A stretch of 64,000 nt of DNA from Kitasatospora paranensis (GTDB lineage: Bacteria > Actinomycetota > Actinomycetes > Streptomycetales > Streptomycetaceae), in the NCBI RefSeq assembly GCF_039544005.1, contig NZ_BAABKV010000001.1:5580001-5644000 (forward strand). The letters are read 5' to 3'. Positions 46,470 through 54,997 of this stretch are shown here, in pieces. The notes below the pieces were generated by a model that saw only the letters and a list, made by a program, of their open reading frames with translations, searched no databases and was not told the DNA's origin. Each line of letters opens with the position of its first letter. The stretch's first letter is position 1. The position numbers and the translations under genes are program-made.

Positions 46470-47309
46470 ATGGCGAACTTCACCGCCGCGGACGTCAAGA
46501 AGCTCCGTGAGCTCACCGGCGCCGGCATGATGGACTGCAAGAAGGCCCTGGACGAGGCCGAGGGCGACGTTCAGAAGGCCGTCGAGCTCCTCCGCATCAA
46601 GGGCCAGAAGGGCGTTGCCAAGCGCGAGGGCCGTGACGCCTCCAACGGCGCCGTCGCCTCGCTGATCGCCGAGGGCAACAAGGCCGGCGTCCTGGTCGAG
46701 CTCAACTGCGAGACCGACTTCGTCGCCAAGGGTGGCAAGTTCGTCGAGGTCGCGAACGCGATCGCCGCGCACGTCGCCGCCACCTCCCCGGCCGACCTGG
46801 AGACCGCGCTGGCCTCCGAGATCGCCGCCGGCCAGACCGTCCAGCAGTTCGTGGACGAGGCCAACGCGACCCTGGGCGAGAAGATCGTCTTCCGTCGCTT
46901 CGCGCAGTTCGACGGCGAGGGCTTCGTCGGCGTCTACATGCACAAGTCCGACCCGGACCTGCCGCCCACCATCGGTGTCCTGGTCGAGCTCGACAAGGAG
47001 AACGCCGAGGTCGCGAAGGACGTCGCGCAGCACATCGCCGCGTTCGCCCCGAAGTACCTCTCCCGCGAGGAGATCCCGGCCGAGGACCTCGAGAACGAGC
47101 GTCGCGTCGCCGAGGCCACCGCGCGTGAGGAGGGCAAGCCCGAGGCTGCCCTGCCGAAGATCGTCGAAGGCCGCGTGACCGGCTTCGTCAAGGAGAACGC
47201 CGTCCTCGAGCAGGCGTTCGCCAAGGACAACAAGAAGTCCGTCGCCAAGGTCCTCGACGAGGCGGGCGTCACCCTCAAGCGCTTCGTCCGCTTCCGCGTC
47301 GGCGCCTGA
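46470..47309 (+). CDS. tsf: elongation factor Ts
   Basis: EF-Ts of 279 aa, the nucleotide exchange factor of EF-Tu. The N-terminal UBA-like domain is KKLRELTGAGMMDCKKALDEA; the core has LVELNCETDFVAKGGKFVEVA and FRRFAQFDGEGFVGVYMH. Intact, with an AGAAGAGA-type binding region before ATG 46470. It follows rpsB as in most bacteria. Confidence 0.98.
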   Translation: MANFTAADVKKLRELTGAGMMDCKKALDEAEGDVQKAVELLRIKGQKGVAKREGRDASNGAVASLIAEGNKAGVLVELNCETDFVAKGGKFVEVANAIAAHVAATSPADLETALASEIAAGQTVQQFVDEANATLGEKIVFRRFAQFDGEGFVGVYMHKSDPDLPPTIGVLVELDKENAEVAKDVAQHIAAFAPKYLSREEIPAEDLENERRVAEATAREEGKPEAALPKIVEGRVTGFVKENAVLEQAFAKDNKKSVAKVLDEAGVTLKRFVRFRVGA

Positions 47310-47428
47310 GTACCTGTTCCGTAGCGCTTCCGGCCTAAGGTAGGAAGGGCCCGGACCGCCCCGCGCGGTCAGGAACGCGCCGATCGGCTCTCCAGCACCC
47401 CGTGGGGGCGCGTCGGCACCATGAACGA

Positions 47429-47486
47429 CGAGGAGGCCATTGCCGTGCAGGAGACCGTACCGGTTCCCGCGGCAGTGGCCTCCTCG
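47429..47486 (+). terminator. hairpin in the tsf-pyrH gap
   Basis: A 16-bp inverted repeat with one mismatch (CGAGGAGGCCATTGCC / GGCAGTGGCCTCCTCG) encloses a 26-nt loop. It lies 120 bp after tsf and 120 bp before pyrH and may end tsf transcription or regulate pyrH. Confidence 0.5.
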
Positions 47487-47605
47487 CGTGTACGCGGTGA
47501 GTGTGCACGCACCCAGCACGAGTGCACAGGGCCGGGCACCGCACTCCCGGCGTTCTGAGCGGCACATGCAGCCCTGCGAGCCCGCAGGTGAAGAAGGAGA
47601 AGGCC

Positions 47606-48370
47606 ATGCAGGAGACGCAGGAGACCGGTCCGGACACGCAGGACAGCTCCGGTCGGCGGGTGCTGCTGAAGCTGTCGGGCGAGGCGTTCGCCGGTGGCGG
47701 CGGGCTCGGCGTGGACCCGGACGTGGTGCACGCGATCGCCCGTGAGATCGCCACGGTCGTCCGCGCCGGCACCGAGGTCGCCGTCGTGATCGGCGGCGGC
47801 AACTTCTTCCGCGGCGCGGAGCTGCAGGTCCGCGGCATGGACCGGGCCCGTTCCGACTACATGGGCATGCTCGGCACGGTGATGAACTGCCTGGCGCTCC
47901 AGGACTTCCTGATCAAGGAAGGCATCGAGACCCGGGTCCAGACCGCCATCACCATGGGTCAGGTCGCCGAGCCGTACCTCCCGCTGCGCGCCGTGCGCCA
48001 CCTGGAGAAGGGCCGCGTGGTGATCTTCGGCGCGGGGATGGGCATGCCCTACTTCTCCACCGACACCACGGCCGTCCAGCGCGCCCTGGAGGTCCACGCC
48101 GAGGTCCTGCTGATGGGCAAGAACGGCGTCGACGGCGTCTACGACTCCGACCCGCGCACCAACCACGCCGCCGTGAAGTTCGACGCGCTGGACTACAGCG
48201 AGGTGATCTCGCGGGACCTCAAGGTGGCGGACCTGACCGCGATCACCCTGTGCAAGGACAACGACCTGCCGATCCTGGTCTTCGAGCTCCTCGCCGAGGG
48301 CAATATCGCCAGGGCGGTGCGGGGTGAGAAGATCGGCACACTCATCAGCCAGGACTCCGCCCGGCCCTGA
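47606..48370 (+). CDS. pyrH: uridylate kinase
   Basis: UMP kinase of 254 aa that makes UDP for nucleotide and cell-wall synthesis. VLLKLSGEAFAGGGGLGVD is the N-terminal phosphate loop of the family, followed by EVAVVIGGGNFFRG, VIFGAGMGMPYFSTDTTA and KNGVDGVYDSDP. GGAGAAGG lies upstream of ATG 47606. A 15-residue Gln/Thr-rich N-terminus precedes the core. Confidence 0.97.
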   Translation: MQETQETGPDTQDSSGRRVLLKLSGEAFAGGGGLGVDPDVVHAIAREIATVVRAGTEVAVVIGGGNFFRGAELQVRGMDRARSDYMGMLGTVMNCLALQDFLIKEGIETRVQTAITMGQVAEPYLPLRAVRHLEKGRVVIFGAGMGMPYFSTDTTAVQRALEVHAEVLLMGKNGVDGVYDSDPRTNHAAVKFDALDYSEVISRDLKVADLTAITLCKDNDLPILVFELLAEGNIARAVRGEKIGTLISQDSARP

Positions 48371-48436
48371 GCAGCAATCAGCCGTCCGGGGCACCGGTAC
48401 GGGACTACAGCAGATGAACCGGACAGGGAGCAGACA

Positions 48437-48994
48437 GTGATCGAAGAGACCCTCCTCGAGGCCGAGGAGAAGATGGAGAAGGCCGTCGCGGTCGCCAAGG
48501 ACGACTTCGCCGCCATCCGCACCGGGCGGGCGCACCCGGCCATGTTCAACAAGATCGTCGCGGACTACTACGGTGCGCTGACCCCCATCAACCAGCTCGC
48601 CTCCTTCTCCGTCCCGGAGCCCCGGATGGCGGTCATCACGCCGTTCGACAAGAGCGCCCTGCGCAACATCGAGCAGGCGATCCGCGACTCCGACCTGGGC
48701 GTCAACCCGTCCAACGACGGCTCGATCATCCGCGTGACCTTCCCGCAGCTGACCGAGGAGCGCCGCAAGGAGTACATCAAGGTCGCCCGCGGCAAGGGCG
48801 AGGACGCCCGGGTCTCGATCCGCTCCGTCCGCCGCAAGGCCAAGGACGCCATCGACAAGTTCGTCAAGGACGGCGAGATCGGCGAGGACGAGGGCCGCCG
48901 CGGCGAGAAGGAGCTCGACGACGTCACGGCCCGCTACGTGGCCCAGATCGACGAGCTGCTGAAGCACAAGGAAGCCGAGCTTCTCGAAGTCTGA
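48437..48994 (+). CDS. frr: ribosome recycling factor
   Basis: RRF of 185 aa, which splits post-termination ribosomes with EF-G. MEKAVAVAKDDFAAIRTGRAHPAMF, YYGALTPINQLASFSVPEPR and VARGKGEDARVSIRSVRRKA are diagnostic. Start GTG 48437, 66 bp after pyrH. Complete. Confidence 0.97.
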   Translation: MIEETLLEAEEKMEKAVAVAKDDFAAIRTGRAHPAMFNKIVADYYGALTPINQLASFSVPEPRMAVITPFDKSALRNIEQAIRDSDLGVNPSNDGSIIRVTFPQLTEERRKEYIKVARGKGEDARVSIRSVRRKAKDAIDKFVKDGEIGEDEGRRGEKELDDVTARYVAQIDELLKHKEAELLEV

Positions 48995-49119
48995 CCGACG
49001 ACGCCCCCGCCGCCGACGGCTCCGGGGGCCTCAGCACGACGCTCGCCGCCGAGTTCTCTGCTGCGGGTGACCCCCGCGACGCGTCGCGCCGGTTCCGAAC
49101 GGGTCACTCGCAGCAGCCA

Positions 49120-50025
49120 GTGGTGTACCGAAGGGGCACTGCGGCACAGACTCAGACCATGCCCCCCGCGCAGGAGAAACCCGTGGCCCAACCCGACCAG
49201 CAGCCCCGCAAGCAGCGCGGTGGTCGCAACCTTCCGGCCGCGATAGGCGTGGGGGTCGGCCTGGGTGCGGTGATCGTCGCCTCGCTCTTCGTGGTGAAGG
49301 CCCTCTTCCTGGTCGTGGTGATCGCGGCCGTCGCGGTGGGTGTCCAGGAGCTGAACAGCCGACTGGCGGAGACCAAGGGCGTGCACGTCCCGCTGGTGCC
49401 GCTGGTGGCCGGGGCGGTCGCGATGCCGCTGCTCGGCTACCTGGTCGGCGGCCAGTGGTCCGCGGCGGCGCTCGCGCTGACCGGCCTTGCGGTGCTCGTC
49501 TGGCGGATGAGCCGGCCGCCGGAGAACTACCTGCGCGACATAACGGCGGGCATCTTCACCGCGTTCTACGTGCCGTTCCTGGCCAGTTTCGTGGCTCTGA
49601 TGCTGGCCGCGGACGACGGTTCGTGGCGGATCCTGCTCTTCCTCGTCGTCACCATCTGCAGTGACACCGGCGCGTACGCCGTGGGCTACAAGTTCGGGCG
49701 GAACAAGCTCGCGCCGACCATCAGCCCCGGCAAGACCCGGGAGGGCCTGGCCGGCGGCATCGGCCTCTCGATGATCGCGGGCGCGCTGCTGATGCAGTAC
49801 GTGATCGACGACGGCCGCTGGTGGCAGGGCCTGATCCTGGGCGGCTGCGCGGCGGTCACCGCGACGCTCGGCGACCTCGCCGAGTCGATGATCAAGCGGG
49901 ACATGGGCATCAAGGACATGGGCGCCCTGCTGCCCGGCCACGGCGGCATCATGGACCGGCTGGACTCGCTGCTGCCGACCGCCCCGGTGGTCTGGCTGCT
50001 GCTGACCGCGTTCGTCGGCGGCTGA
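49120..50025 (+). CDS. cdsA: phosphatidate cytidylyltransferase (CDP-diglyceride synthase)
   Basis: Integral membrane enzyme of about 301 aa making CDP-diacylglycerol for phospholipid synthesis. About eight hydrophobic helices are followed by the family signature SMIKRDMGIKDMGALLPGHG and its IMDRLDS continuation. The annotated start GTG 49120 has no clear binding site. The same frame is open without stops back to 48991 (LTDDAPAADGSGG...), overlapping the frr stop, so the real N-terminus is probably longer and either begins at a rare CTG or has lost a base. Confidence 0.95.
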   Translation: MVYRRGTAAQTQTMPPAQEKPVAQPDQQPRKQRGGRNLPAAIGVGVGLGAVIVASLFVVKALFLVVVIAAVAVGVQELNSRLAETKGVHVPLVPLVAGAVAMPLLGYLVGGQWSAAALALTGLAVLVWRMSRPPENYLRDITAGIFTAFYVPFLASFVALMLAADDGSWRILLFLVVTICSDTGAYAVGYKFGRNKLAPTISPGKTREGLAGGIGLSMIAGALLMQYVIDDGRWWQGLILGGCAAVTATLGDLAESMIKRDMGIKDMGALLPGHGGIMDRLDSLLPTAPVVWLLLTAFVGG

Positions 50026-50142
50026 CCCCGTCGGTCGGCGGCCGTGACCGCCGCAGCGCCCCGCCGAGGGCCCCGGACGCGACGCGGCCGGGGCCTTCGG
50101 CCGTTCGCGAGCACGGCGGACCGCGCCGACGACGACGGACGT

Positions 50143-50233
50143 CGGCCGGTGCCGGCCCCTCCGCGCCAAGCGGGACACGGGCCATCCCTCCGGATCTGCG
50201 ACACTGGTTGGACCATGCCTAAGCCCGGAGAAC
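50143..50233 (+). other. attL of element 2 with the native rlmN promoter
   Basis: These 91 bp align without gaps to 59941-60031 (72 identities; 40 of the last 42). The final 24 bp (50210-50233) are identical and include the rlmN start codon and its first six codons. After 50233 the sequence is element DNA, so the native promoter now drives only an 11-codon remnant (MPKPGEQAPER, 50215-50250). Confidence 0.85.
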
Positions 50234-50250
50234 AAGCTCCGGAGAGATGA
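50215..50250 (+). pseudogene. rlmN start remnant (11 codons)
   Basis: ATG CCT AAG CCC GGA GAA of rlmN is followed by five element-derived codons and TGA, giving MPKPGEQAPER under the original rlmN promoter. Probably a fossil of integration; a function is not supported. Confidence 0.6.
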
Positions 50251-50254
50251 CGAA

Positions 50255-50293
50255 AAGCCCCCTACCTGCGGTTTCTCCGCTGGAAGGGGGCTT
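50255..50293. terminator. terminator after int, bidirectional
   Basis: AAGCCCCCT (50255-50263) pairs with AGGGGGCTT (50285-50293). On the minus strand it follows the integrase stop and is followed by TTTTC, a normal intrinsic terminator; on the plus strand it stops transcription from the native rlmN promoter. Confidence 0.75.
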
Positions 50294-50323
50294 CCGTGTT
50301 GGCGCTGGGCCGTCTCTGGGCCG

Positions 50324-51564
50324 TCAGCTGGTCTCTTCGCCAGGGGAGAAGAGCCGGTCGACGGCCTTCCGCGTACGGTCCTGGCTGTTCGGCATGAGGT
50401 GGGCGTACACCCGGAGGGTCAGGGCTGGGTCGGCATGGCCGAGGTAGTCGCTGACTGCCCTGATGCTCTCCCCGGCGTCCAGCAACACCGATGCGTAGAA
50501 GTGCCGCAGGGCATGCATGCCGTGCTCGCGGGCGGAGGCGTAGGACTCGCCCGGACGGGGCGTCGGGATGAGCCCTCCGGCAGCGATGGCAGGCTTCCAG
50601 TCCTGGAGGTTGAAGTTGCTCTTCCAGACCAGGCCGCCGGCTGTGTTGCTGAAGAGCAGGCGGAAGGTCACTTTCGGACCGTCCGGAATCCTCCACGGAA
50701 GCGTGATCGGCACCGGCCTGAAGCCGTCCATGTGGCCACGCAGGGAGGCGGCCACCGACCGGGGAGCGGCACGTCCCGCTCCTTGTTGCACTTCGGCGGC
50801 GCGAACACCGCCTTCCCCCGGATGAGCTTCACCTGCCGAAGCACGCGGACGGTCCCCGTCTCGAAGTCGATGGCGTCATCCTCTGCGAGACCGATGATCT
50901 CGCCCTGACGGAGACCGCACCCGGCACCCAGGTCTGCCATGGCCCGGTACCGCTCCGGGAGCGCGGCACGGACCGCGAGTACCTGCTCCGGGAGCCAAGG
51001 GACGACACGCCGGGAGTCGGCAGCCGGCGGGCGTACCGACTGCGCCCCGCACGGGTTCCGGCTTAGGAGCCCGTCATCCACGGCCGCCGACAGCACCGAC
51101 CGTACGTCGGAGTAGATGTTCCGGGCGTAAGACCCTGACAGCGAGCTGTCCTCCAGGTCCCTGACCAACTCCTGAACGTGCGAGGGCCGGAACGAGTCGA
51201 GCGGTCGTCGCCCGATCCGCGGGAAGGCGTGCAGCCGTAGCCGGGTCTCCACAAGCACCTGTGTTGCGGGGTCGGTGGTCTGCACACTGAGCCATCGCTC
51301 CGCGAACTGCTGGAAGGTCGTGCGCGCCGCCTTGGGATCGATGTACTGGCCGCGTGACATGTCGGCGCGGACCTGGGCGAGCCAAAGCTCGGCAAGGCGA
51401 CGTTCCTTGTCGGCGAACGACTTGCTCTTCTCGCTGCCGTCCGGTCCGACGTAGCGGGCCCGGTAGCGCTTGCCGGTGCCGTAGCGGTCGCTGCGGACGC
51501 GGCGGGGCTTGCCGTCGGGGCCGGTCTCGGTTTTGTACCAGCGGTCTTGGATGTGTCCGGCCAT
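50324..51564 (-). CDS. int: tyrosine recombinase (integrase) of element 2 (one-base shift)
   Basis: Phage-type integrase of about 413 aa. The N-terminal AP2-like/arm domain (YRARYVGPDGSEKSKSFADK) and core-binding domain (TFQQFAERWLSVQTTDPAT) precede the catalytic domain. The latter shows the first Arg in LGAGCGLRQGEIIGL, HALRHFYASVLLDAG (H-x2-R) and nucleophile Tyr in LRVYAHLMP. The frame breaks at 50761-50764 (GGGG on the plus strand); one more base gives VPLPRSVAASLRGHM and a complete protein. It lies next to attL and reads toward it. Confidence 0.93.
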
Positions 51565-51657
51565 GGGTCAGGCTCCTTGGGGGCGGGTCGGGTGGTAGCG
51601 GTGCTGGGCGGGGTCACGCGGGGTCCTTCTGGGCTGTTTTTGGGCGTGCCGGGGGAG

Positions 51658-51745
51658 GGCCGCTAGCTGCTAGCGGCCTGATCAGGGCGTGTGTGGGTCG
51701 GTAGTGGTGGTGCTACCGGTAGCGGGGTGGCCCGCTACCGGTAGC
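51658..51745. repeat. palindromes between int and xis
   Basis: A perfect 21-bp palindrome (GGCCGCTAGC-T-GCTAGCGGCC) at 51658-51678 is followed by two copies of GCTACCGGTAGC at 51712-51723 and 51734-51745. They share the pattern CTANCGNTAG or CTAGC with longer palindromes at 52.6 and 52.9 kb. Confidence 0.8.
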
Positions 51746-51750
51746 GGGTC

Positions 51751-51999
51751 TCAGGCGGCGGTGCGGCTCTGGTCGGCGACCCACCGGGCGACTGCGTCGG
51801 GGTGGTAGCGCACGTGACGGCCGGCGCGGAATCCGGGCGGGCCGGTGCGCTTGCGGCGCCACTGGTAGACGGTCTCCAGCGGCACGCCGAACAGCGCGGC
51901 GACGTCTTCGGGGGTGAGGAAGCGGACGGGCAGGGCGAGGGGCTCGGCCGAGGGTGCGGCGGCGGGCAGTGCGGTGACGCTGGCGGTGCGGCGGGGCAT
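51751..51999 (-). CDS. xis: excisionase (MerR-type HTH)
   Basis: This 82-aa protein consists of one winged helix-turn-helix of the HTH_17/excisionase type: FLTPEDVAALFGVPLETVYQW, then RTGPPGFRAGRHVRYHPDAVARW. GAGGAGAG precedes ATG 51999. It is upstream of int on the same strand, as in pSAM2-like elements, and should direct excision. The N-terminal 28 residues are Ala/Pro-rich. Confidence 0.85.
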   Translation of the reverse strand: MPRRTASVTALPAAAPSAEPLALPVRFLTPEDVAALFGVPLETVYQWRRKRTGPPGFRAGRHVRYHPDAVARWVADQSRTAA

Positions 52000-52566
52000 G
52001 CTGCGCTCTCCTCGCGGGTCTGTTGGGTGGTGTGGGCCGGGTTCCGGTGTCCGCCGACAAGCAAGAGGAGCACCGAGCCCCCGGCGGGGTGCTCCTCTTG
52101 CTTGTCAGCGGAGCCGCCGCCCGAGGTGCTTGCTGCTTTCCTGCTGGTCGTGGCGGTTTGGGGCCGCTATCGGTGGTGCTTGCGCAAGCACGGTGGGCCG
52201 CTTGCGCAAGCGGCCGGGCGCCGGCCGGACGGCCTGTCACGCTCCGTGGCCCTACTGGGTAGTGGGTACTGGGGAATCCTCAGTGGGAGGGCCGATTCGG
52301 GCCCCGGGGTGCCCTCGGGGCGCCTACTGGGGCGCCCCACTACCCACTACCCGGTAGCTGTGCGTGATCGGTCCGGCGGGGTGGAGTGCATCAAGGGGCG
52401 GGAGGCTGGGGCGGGTCAGGGTGGGTCGGCGCGGCTGGGGCGGGGGCCGGGGAAGGCTGCTTTCCCCGGCCTCCCCCTGATGGCGGGGGCTGGGGCCGTT
52501 TCGGCGGTTCGGCCGGCGGGCCTGCTATCTGCTAGGTGCCTGGTCAGGGCCCGGATGGGCCGCTAT

Positions 52567-52614
52567 CGGGCCTGCTATCGATAGCGGGCGGGCGTGCTAT
52601 CGATAGCAGGCCCG
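52567..52614. repeat. 19-bp perfect inverted repeat
   Basis: Arms of 19 bp (CGGGCCTGCTATCGATAGC and its complement) at 52567-52585 and 52596-52614 enclose a 10-nt spacer. Each arm holds the palindrome GCTATCGATAGC. Confidence 0.85.
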
Positions 52615-52900
52615 GCGGGGCCCTAGGGGGCGGGGAGGGAGGCGCCCGGGGTGGCCAGGAGATGCGGATTCCTGGGGGTCTGGCGGCCTGTGGTGGGGTG
52701 CCTCCCTGCCTCCCTGGGAGGCGGTTTGTGCTGGCCGGAGCGGGTGCGGTGGGTCAGGGAGGCGGTCAGGGAGAACTCCCTGCCTCCCTGGCGTCCTCCC
52801 TGACGCGAATCCCCGCTCAGGGCGGGATTCCGGGCTGCCGGCCGCTGGTGCCGCTAACCGCTAACCGCCTGCTCGGGGACGGTCCGGGCCGCTATCGGGG

Positions 52901-52938
52901 CCGCTAACGCTAGCGGGGTGCCCCGCTAGCGTTAGCGG
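52901..52938. repeat. 18-bp perfect inverted repeat
   Basis: CCGCTAACGCTAGCGGGG (52901-52918) and its exact complement (52921-52938) are separated by TG only. Each arm contains the imperfect palindrome CTAACGCTAG. Confidence 0.85.
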
Positions 52939-52968
52939 GCTCCAGGCGGCTCGGCCGCGGGGTCTGCC

Positions 52969-52986
52969 CCGGCTCTTAAGAGCCGG
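52969..52986. repeat. 18-bp perfect palindrome
   Basis: CCGGCTCTTAAGAGCCGG, a perfect dyad without spacer, in the gene-free region of element 2. Confidence 0.85.
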
Positions 52987-53104
52987 ATGGGGTGGTGGGG
53001 AGCGGGCCCGGGGGCAGGGCGTGCCTGGGGCGGTGGCGTCCAGCTTTCTGGACGGCCGGGGGCTGCTGGTGGTGGTGATCATGGGGTTCTCCGTTCTCAG
53101 GGGT

Positions 53105-53306
53105 GGTCCGGAAAGGTCGGAAAGGTCGTAAAGCCCTGTGACCTGGGGTTTTGGCTGGCGGAAAGTGTTCCGGGAAGGTCCGGAAAGGGGTCCGCGAAGG
53201 GTGCGGGCCGGATGAGGCGGGGGCTTTCCGGACCATTCCGGACCACTTTCCGCCGCGCGTTTTCGCAGGTCAGGTGGCTTTCCGACCTTTCCGACCTTTC
53301 CGGACC
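53105..53306. repeat. GGTCCGGAAAGG repeat array with a 24-bp inverted repeat
   Basis: The 24-bp segment at 53105-53128 is exactly inverted at 53283-53306. Between them GGTCCGGAAAGG recurs at 53177-53188 and TTCCGGACC at 53226-53234 and 53236-53244. The array abuts the end of the Rep-like gene (53312). Confidence 0.8.
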
Positions 53307-53311
53307 GGGGG

Positions 53312-54646
53312 TCAGTCGGCCGGTGGCGCGTAGATGTAGACGGTCTGCGGGCGGCCCTCGCCGGGCAGCTGTGCGGCGGCGTACCCGTCCATCCGGCACA
53401 GGCGGGCGGTCAGTTCGCCGCGCTGGGTGGCGTTCTGGCGCTTGAACATGACCTGCACCTCGGACTGGGTCAGGCCACCACCCCCGGCCGCTCTGACGGC
53501 AGCTGCGAGCTTGTCGAGGTTCGGGTCACCGGTGCCGCTGGCGGCCGGGCCCAGGATGTGCGCGGCACTCGCCCGGGCGTACCGGATGAGGGCCCACGCA
53601 GCGCGGAGGTGCTCCTCTTCGATGTGCTGCTTGTGGTCGAGCAGTGCGTAGACCATGGCGGTGCGCTTGGCGTAGGGGGCGGCGCGGGCGGTGAACTCCG
53701 CGAGGGGCCCGTCGTCGTCCTCGCCGCCGGACAGCGCCGGATACACCTCCTCCCGCCAGAGCTGCGCGGCCTGCTCGGTGAGCTGCACTTCGCCGACGCG
53801 GCGGGCATCGGAGAGGACGGTGCGCCAGGCGGAGGCGAGGTTGGTGACCAGGTTCTCCGGCGCCCCGGCCGCATCGGGCAGCAGCGAGTTGCGGTGCACG
53901 AAGACCGGCAGGAACCGGTTGTAGGTGCCTCCGGCGAGCTCGCTGTCCTGCATCTTGGCGCGCAGTTCGCGCGGGGAGATGTGGCCGATCAGGGCGATGT
54001 GCGGGGCGGTGGCGTGCATGGCCTGGCGGTTCATCACGCCCAGGTCCTCGCCGTTCCATGCCTGCCGCAGCACGCCCCCGAGGCTGGAGCCTTCGCGGCG
54101 GGCGCGGGCCATGGTGATGCCGTACTCGGACTCCACCACCCACAGGCGCTTGTCCAGCACGCCCTCGCTCTCCTTGCCGGTCTTGGGGTCGGTGTCGCCG
54201 TCGCGGACGGCTTCGATCAGGCCCTCGCCGGAGGAGAGCCCGGAGGGGGTGTTGGTGGCGATGAACTCCGGGACGGCGGCCTTGAGCAGGCGGCGCACGG
54301 TGTTGGAGGCGGCGCCCTTGCGGCCGGCAGCGGTCGCGCCGACGGTCAGGGCCCAGATGAGTGCGGGGTGGCGGTCGTTGCCGATCCACAGGAACGGGCC
54401 CGGTCCGATGACCGCGCCTCCGGCGGAGAGCAGGTTCACCAGGACAGCGACGGGGTCGGCCTCGGTGGTGGGGTCGAGTTCGCGGACGGTCTCCCCGACC
54501 CAGCCGCAGAACACGGCGGGATCCGGGACGGGACCGGGGCGGCTGGGCCGTTCGAGGCCGGGTGCGGGGTCGTAGAGCGGGTTCCCCGCCCGGGTTGGTC
54601 GGGCGGTTTCGGTCGGGTCGACCAGGTGCAGTTCGGGGCTCATCAA
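53312..54646 (-). CDS. DUF3987-like replication protein
   Basis: This 444-aa protein resembles DUF3987/primase-helicase-type proteins of integrative elements. FCGWVGETVRELDPTTEADPVAVL is the typical start; GATAAGRKGAASNTVRRLL resembles a degenerate P-loop region; ESEYGITMARARREGSSLGGVLRQAW, HIALIGHISPRELRAKM and SELAGGTYNRFLPVFV follow the family order. The last 70 residues look like a winged helix (GGGLTQSEVQVMFKRQ). It is probably the replication initiator or helicase for the excised circle. The gene is flanked by repeat arrays on both sides, supporting a link to the origin. Confidence 0.65.
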   Translation of the reverse strand: MMSPELHLVDPTETARPTRAGNPLYDPAPGLERPSRPGPVPDPAVFCGWVGETVRELDPTTEADPVAVLVNLLSAGGAVIGPGPFLWIGNDRHPALIWALTVGATAAGRKGAASNTVRRLLKAAVPEFIATNTPSGLSSGEGLIEAVRDGDTDPKTGKESEGVLDKRLWVVESEYGITMARARREGSSLGGVLRQAWNGEDLGVMNRQAMHATAPHIALIGHISPRELRAKMQDSELAGGTYNRFLPVFVHRNSLLPDAAGAPENLVTNLASAWRTVLSDARRVGEVQLTEQAAQLWREEVYPALSGGEDDDGPLAEFTARAAPYAKRTAMVYALLDHKQHIEEEHLRAAWALIRYARASAAHILGPAASGTGDPNLDKLAAAVRAAGGGGLTQSEVQVMFKRQNATQRGELTARLCRMDGYAAAQLPGEGRPQTVYIYAPPAD

Positions 54647-54696
54647 CTGCTCTCCAGACGGGACAGTCGGACGTGCGGGACGGGGTGTGCTCGCGG

Positions 54697-54916
54697 GCGC
54701 TCACCGGTGCTCACGCCTGCCGTGAGCGCGCTCACCGGTGCTCACCGGGCGCTCACGATCGGGTGCGGCGGTCGGGCGGCTGCTCAAGGAGGAAGCTGCT
54801 TCTCCGGCCCCCGGGCGGGGCGGCGGTGGTCGGGTGCGGCGGTCGGCCGATCGGTGCAGGTCAGAGGGCGACCGATGCGCGTGAGCGCGGGGCCGGAGAA
54901 GCGCTTTCTCCTTGAG
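54697..54916. repeat. GCGCTCAC iterons and 28-bp inverted repeat upstream of rep
   Basis: GCGCTCACCGGTGCTCAC occurs at 54697-54714 and 54728-54745, with GCGCTCAC again at 54749-54756 and its complement at 54722-54729. Next, 54783-54811 is inverted at 54889-54916 (28 of 29 positions allowing one gap or mismatch), centred on CTCAAGGAG and CGGCCCC. All lie in the 350-bp gap upstream of the Rep-like gene start and may bind Rep or a repressor. Confidence 0.65.
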
Positions 54917-54929
54917 GGGAGTCGGGCGG

Positions 54930-54984
54930 CCGGTCGGGTGCCTGCCGTGCCCGCCGATCGGGTCGGCGGCGGGCACCCGACCGG
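54930..54984 (-). terminator. hairpin after the HTH gene
   Basis: CCGGTCGGGTGCCTGCCG pairs with CGGCGGGCACCCGACCGG with one mismatch. It lies 14 bp past the stop of the leftward HTH gene. Confidence 0.6.
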
Positions 54985-54997
54985 GGTGCCTGGGAGT

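Larger units (their letters stand above)
52000..53311. other. 1.3-kb gene-free palindrome region of element 2
   Basis: No frame here has natural codon use. The region contains the long palindromes listed separately, CCTCCCTG runs at 52690-52800, and a 24-bp inverted repeat at its right end beside the Rep-like gene. It is the best candidate for the replication origin and/or transfer region of the element. Confidence 0.6.

Noticed and set aside
47421..47558. 45-codon open frame between tsf and pyrH
   Set aside because: No ribosome site, and it coincides with one arm of the hairpin at 47429-47486. I treat the region as terminator/leader.
51658..53306. CRISPR array in the palindrome-rich region
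   Set aside because: The repeats are not uniform, spacing is irregular, and no cas gene is present.
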